A stretch of DNA of 64,000 nt. Origin: Flammeovirgaceae bacterium (lineage in GTDB: Bacteria > Bacteroidota > Bacteroidia > Cytophagales > Cyclobacteriaceae). The notes under the pieces were generated by a model. It made no database searches. It was not told the DNA's origin and saw only the letters and a program-made list of their open reading frames with translations. The DNA is taken from positions 1 to 64,000 of the forward strand of contig JAJTGQ010000048.1 in assembly GCA_021299455.1 (NCBI GenBank), read 5' to 3'. The translations under genes were made by a program, and so were the position numbers. Positions 62,720-64,000 of this stretch are shown here, one piece after another. Every line of letters begins with the position of its first letter. Positions within the stretch are counted from its first letter, which is position 1.

Positions 62720-63846
62720 TGTTTTTGTTAGCCAGACGGTTTGTTTTGTTTCTCTTTTTTATTGGGGGATTCATGTTGCCAGTTTTTTCACAAGCAACTT
62801 GCGAAGAGACATTGAATCAGGCAGCTACTGAATTTGATGCCGGACGATTTTACAGCTTGCCTGCGGTGCTAAAGACATGTTTAGAAGGAGGATTTACAGC
62901 AGACCAGCGTTTCAGAGCCTTCTATTTATTGGCTCAAGCCTACTTAGTTTTGGATGATCCTATTGCCGCAGAAGACAGCTATCTAAAGCTTTTACGAGAA
63001 AATCCGGAATTTGTGCCCAACGAAAAAAGTGATCCGATTGATCTGGTCTACCTAAGTAGAAAGTTTACGACACGGCCTAAGTTTACACCACATGTCCGGA
63101 TCGGTGCGAATTTATCTATCCCTCGCGTAATTTACGAGCTCAATACTTTTTCTTCTGGTGTATCAATCAATAGATCTCTTAAGGTGGGGATACCTCAATT
63201 GGGTATTGGAGTTGATTGGAACCTAAGTGATAACTGGAGTATTGGCGCGGAAGTAAACTATGCTCCCAAAATTCATTCTGAGACTATTACAAATATTGCA
63301 AGAGATGACAAGGCGTTAATTACGGATCGAAGCGCGTGGCTTGATTTTCCAATTCTTGTTAAGTATTCTGATGATTCAGGCCGATGGAGGCCATTTGGGT
63401 ATGCGGGATTCGCATTAAATCTGTTGCTTTCAAATAGCGCATCATACACATTTTCAGATTTTTCTCCTAGCCTCGGGAATAGTATTAAGCCGGCTGAAGG
63501 GCCTGATGAAGACCTAGCGTATAAGAGAAATTTTTTAAATCGCTCATTGGTTATCGGTGGTGGTGTAAAGTATAAAATCGGAAAAAACTATATCTATGCT
63601 GATGCCCGGTATATGATTGGTTTGAGTAATCTTACGATTCCTGAAAAAAATTATTATCAGGCAGACGGTATCACTTTAGCAAGCACTGTAACCCAATATC
63701 AGTATACAAGTGATTTCTTCCGATTAGACAACCTAGCAATTTCGGTGGGTTATGTTCGCCCGATCTATGATCCGCGAAAAATTAAACGCCCGAGCGCAAA
63801 GGGTTTTTTGCGCACTTTATTTAGGCCAAAGGGAAAATCAAAATGA
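62719..63846 (+). CDS. TPR plus outer-membrane beta-barrel protein
   Basis: 375 aa with a signal peptide (LFFIGGFMLPVFSQA). Residues about 28-115 are TPR-like (CEETLNQAATEFDAGRFYSLPAVLKTCL; FYLLAQAYLVLDDPIAAEDSYLKLLRENPEFVPNE). From about 125 on, the chain is an outer-membrane barrel of the PorT/OmpA-like kind (VRIGANLSIPRV; LGIGVDWNLSDNWSIGAEVNYAPKI; IGGGVKYKIGKNYIYADARYMIGL), with a basic tail. Its ATG shares a base with the STAND gene stop (TAATG), and its stop overlaps the following lipoprotein start (ATGA). The three genes are thus translated together. Exact family not recognised. Confidence 0.85.
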   Translation: MFLLARRFVLFLFFIGGFMLPVFSQATCEETLNQAATEFDAGRFYSLPAVLKTCLEGGFTADQRFRAFYLLAQAYLVLDDPIAAEDSYLKLLRENPEFVPNEKSDPIDLVYLSRKFTTRPKFTPHVRIGANLSIPRVIYELNTFSSGVSINRSLKVGIPQLGIGVDWNLSDNWSIGAEVNYAPKIHSETITNIARDDKALITDRSAWLDFPILVKYSDDSGRWRPFGYAGFALNLLLSNSASYTFSDFSPSLGNSIKPAEGPDEDLAYKRNFLNRSLVIGGGVKYKIGKNYIYADARYMIGLSNLTIPEKNYYQADGITLASTVTQYQYTSDFFRLDNLAISVGYVRPIYDPRKIKRPSAKGFLRTLFRPKGKSK

Positions 63847-64000
63847 GATCAAGGTTTTATTTTTTGCTTTTTGGAGCACTGCATTTCTTGCTTTCATGCG
63901 ATACGCAGCGTTTGTTTGAGGCGCCCGATGAAAACTACTTTGTTAAGTATTTTGGAAATGAAGGAGATCAGCAAGGTGTTGATTTTGCGGTGAGCGATGA
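63843..64000 (+). CDS. Lipoprotein, 5' end only (cut by window edge)
   Basis: 52 codons are present, not in the ORF track. MRSRFYFLLFGALHFLLSC is a lipoprotein signal with lipobox LLSC, followed by DTQRLFEAPDENYFVKYFGNEG and more acidic sequence. The start overlaps the barrel gene stop by four bases. The DENYFVKYFG...DQQGVDF run could be the edge of a beta-propeller, but too little is visible. Third member of the STAND-barrel-lipoprotein set. Confidence 0.7.
   Translation, partial: MRSRFYFLLFGALHFLLSCDTQRLFEAPDENYFVKYFGNEGDQQGVDFAVSD

Noticed and set aside
1-64000. tRNA, rRNA, riboswitch, insertion sequence or prophage
   Set aside because: Intergenic gaps were read by eye and none showed a cloverleaf, rRNA motif, FMN-type leader, transposase or integrase; small ncRNAs cannot be excluded without a covariance search.

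Overview
The window is a chromosomal segment of a Bacteroidota bacterium, most likely of the order Cytophagales. The signs are type IX secretion (T9SS) cargo with both kinds of C-terminal sorting domain, a PorP/SprF-family barrel, a TonB receptor with a carboxypeptidase-regulatory-like N-domain, lineage-typical families (DUF4290, DUF5683, DUF3109, a long LepB), promoters of the TTG-N18/19-TAnnTTTG kind, and no visible Shine-Dalgarno sequences. No tRNA, rRNA, CRISPR array, prophage or insertion sequence was seen. Family names come from motif recognition by eye; no database search was run.

Layout. 1-5.8 kb: a cut-off lipoprotein divergent from a TetR regulator, a small lipoprotein, then a minus-strand block (membrane protein, winged-helix regulator, TPR protein, TonB receptor, second TPR protein) with two near-identical palindromes in front of two of its genes. 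5.8-11.5 kb: M20 amidohydrolase, riboflavin synthase, a glycine-rich protein, PAP2 phosphatase, a Lpd-like flavoprotein lacking its redox cysteines, and a lipoprotein. 11.5-16.4 kb: a compressed operon pcrA / antitoxin / PIN toxin / DUF4290 / murA with overlapping ORFs. 16.5-20.4 kb: DUF3109 and a 1086-aa T9SS type A propeller protein. 20.5-25.6 kb: rpsF-rpsR-rplI with a consensus promoter, DUF547, a coiled-coil membrane protein, a methyltransferase with a non-ATG start, apaG and ung. 25.6-34 kb: parA-parB-DUF5683-dapB-lepB, yidC and pyrG.

34.2-49.9 kb: a 4883-aa secreted adhesin with 17 tandem repeats of about 95 aa and a gliding-motility (T9SS type B) C-terminus, followed by its likely PorP/SprF partner. 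50-54.3 kb: trpS, and the miaB / sigma-54 activator / lptE operon. 54.4-56.2 kb: gamma-carbonic anhydrase, an acidic unknown protein and an OmpH/Skp-like protein. 56.2-64 kb: a nucleotide-transporter-like/HEAT/cNMP-fold fusion, then a tightly overlapping set encoding a membrane-spanning STAND NTPase with WD40 repeats, a TPR/outer-membrane barrel protein and a lipoprotein cut by the window edge.

Most of the window is ordinary core genome. The strongest candidates for something undescribed are the STAND/WD40-barrel-lipoprotein set at the right end, which looks like a trans-envelope assembly, and the palindrome-linked TonB/TPR locus at the left end. Also worth attention are the toxin-antitoxin pair stitched into the pcrA-murA operon, the inverted-repeat parA control region, and heptanucleotide tandem repeats between genes.
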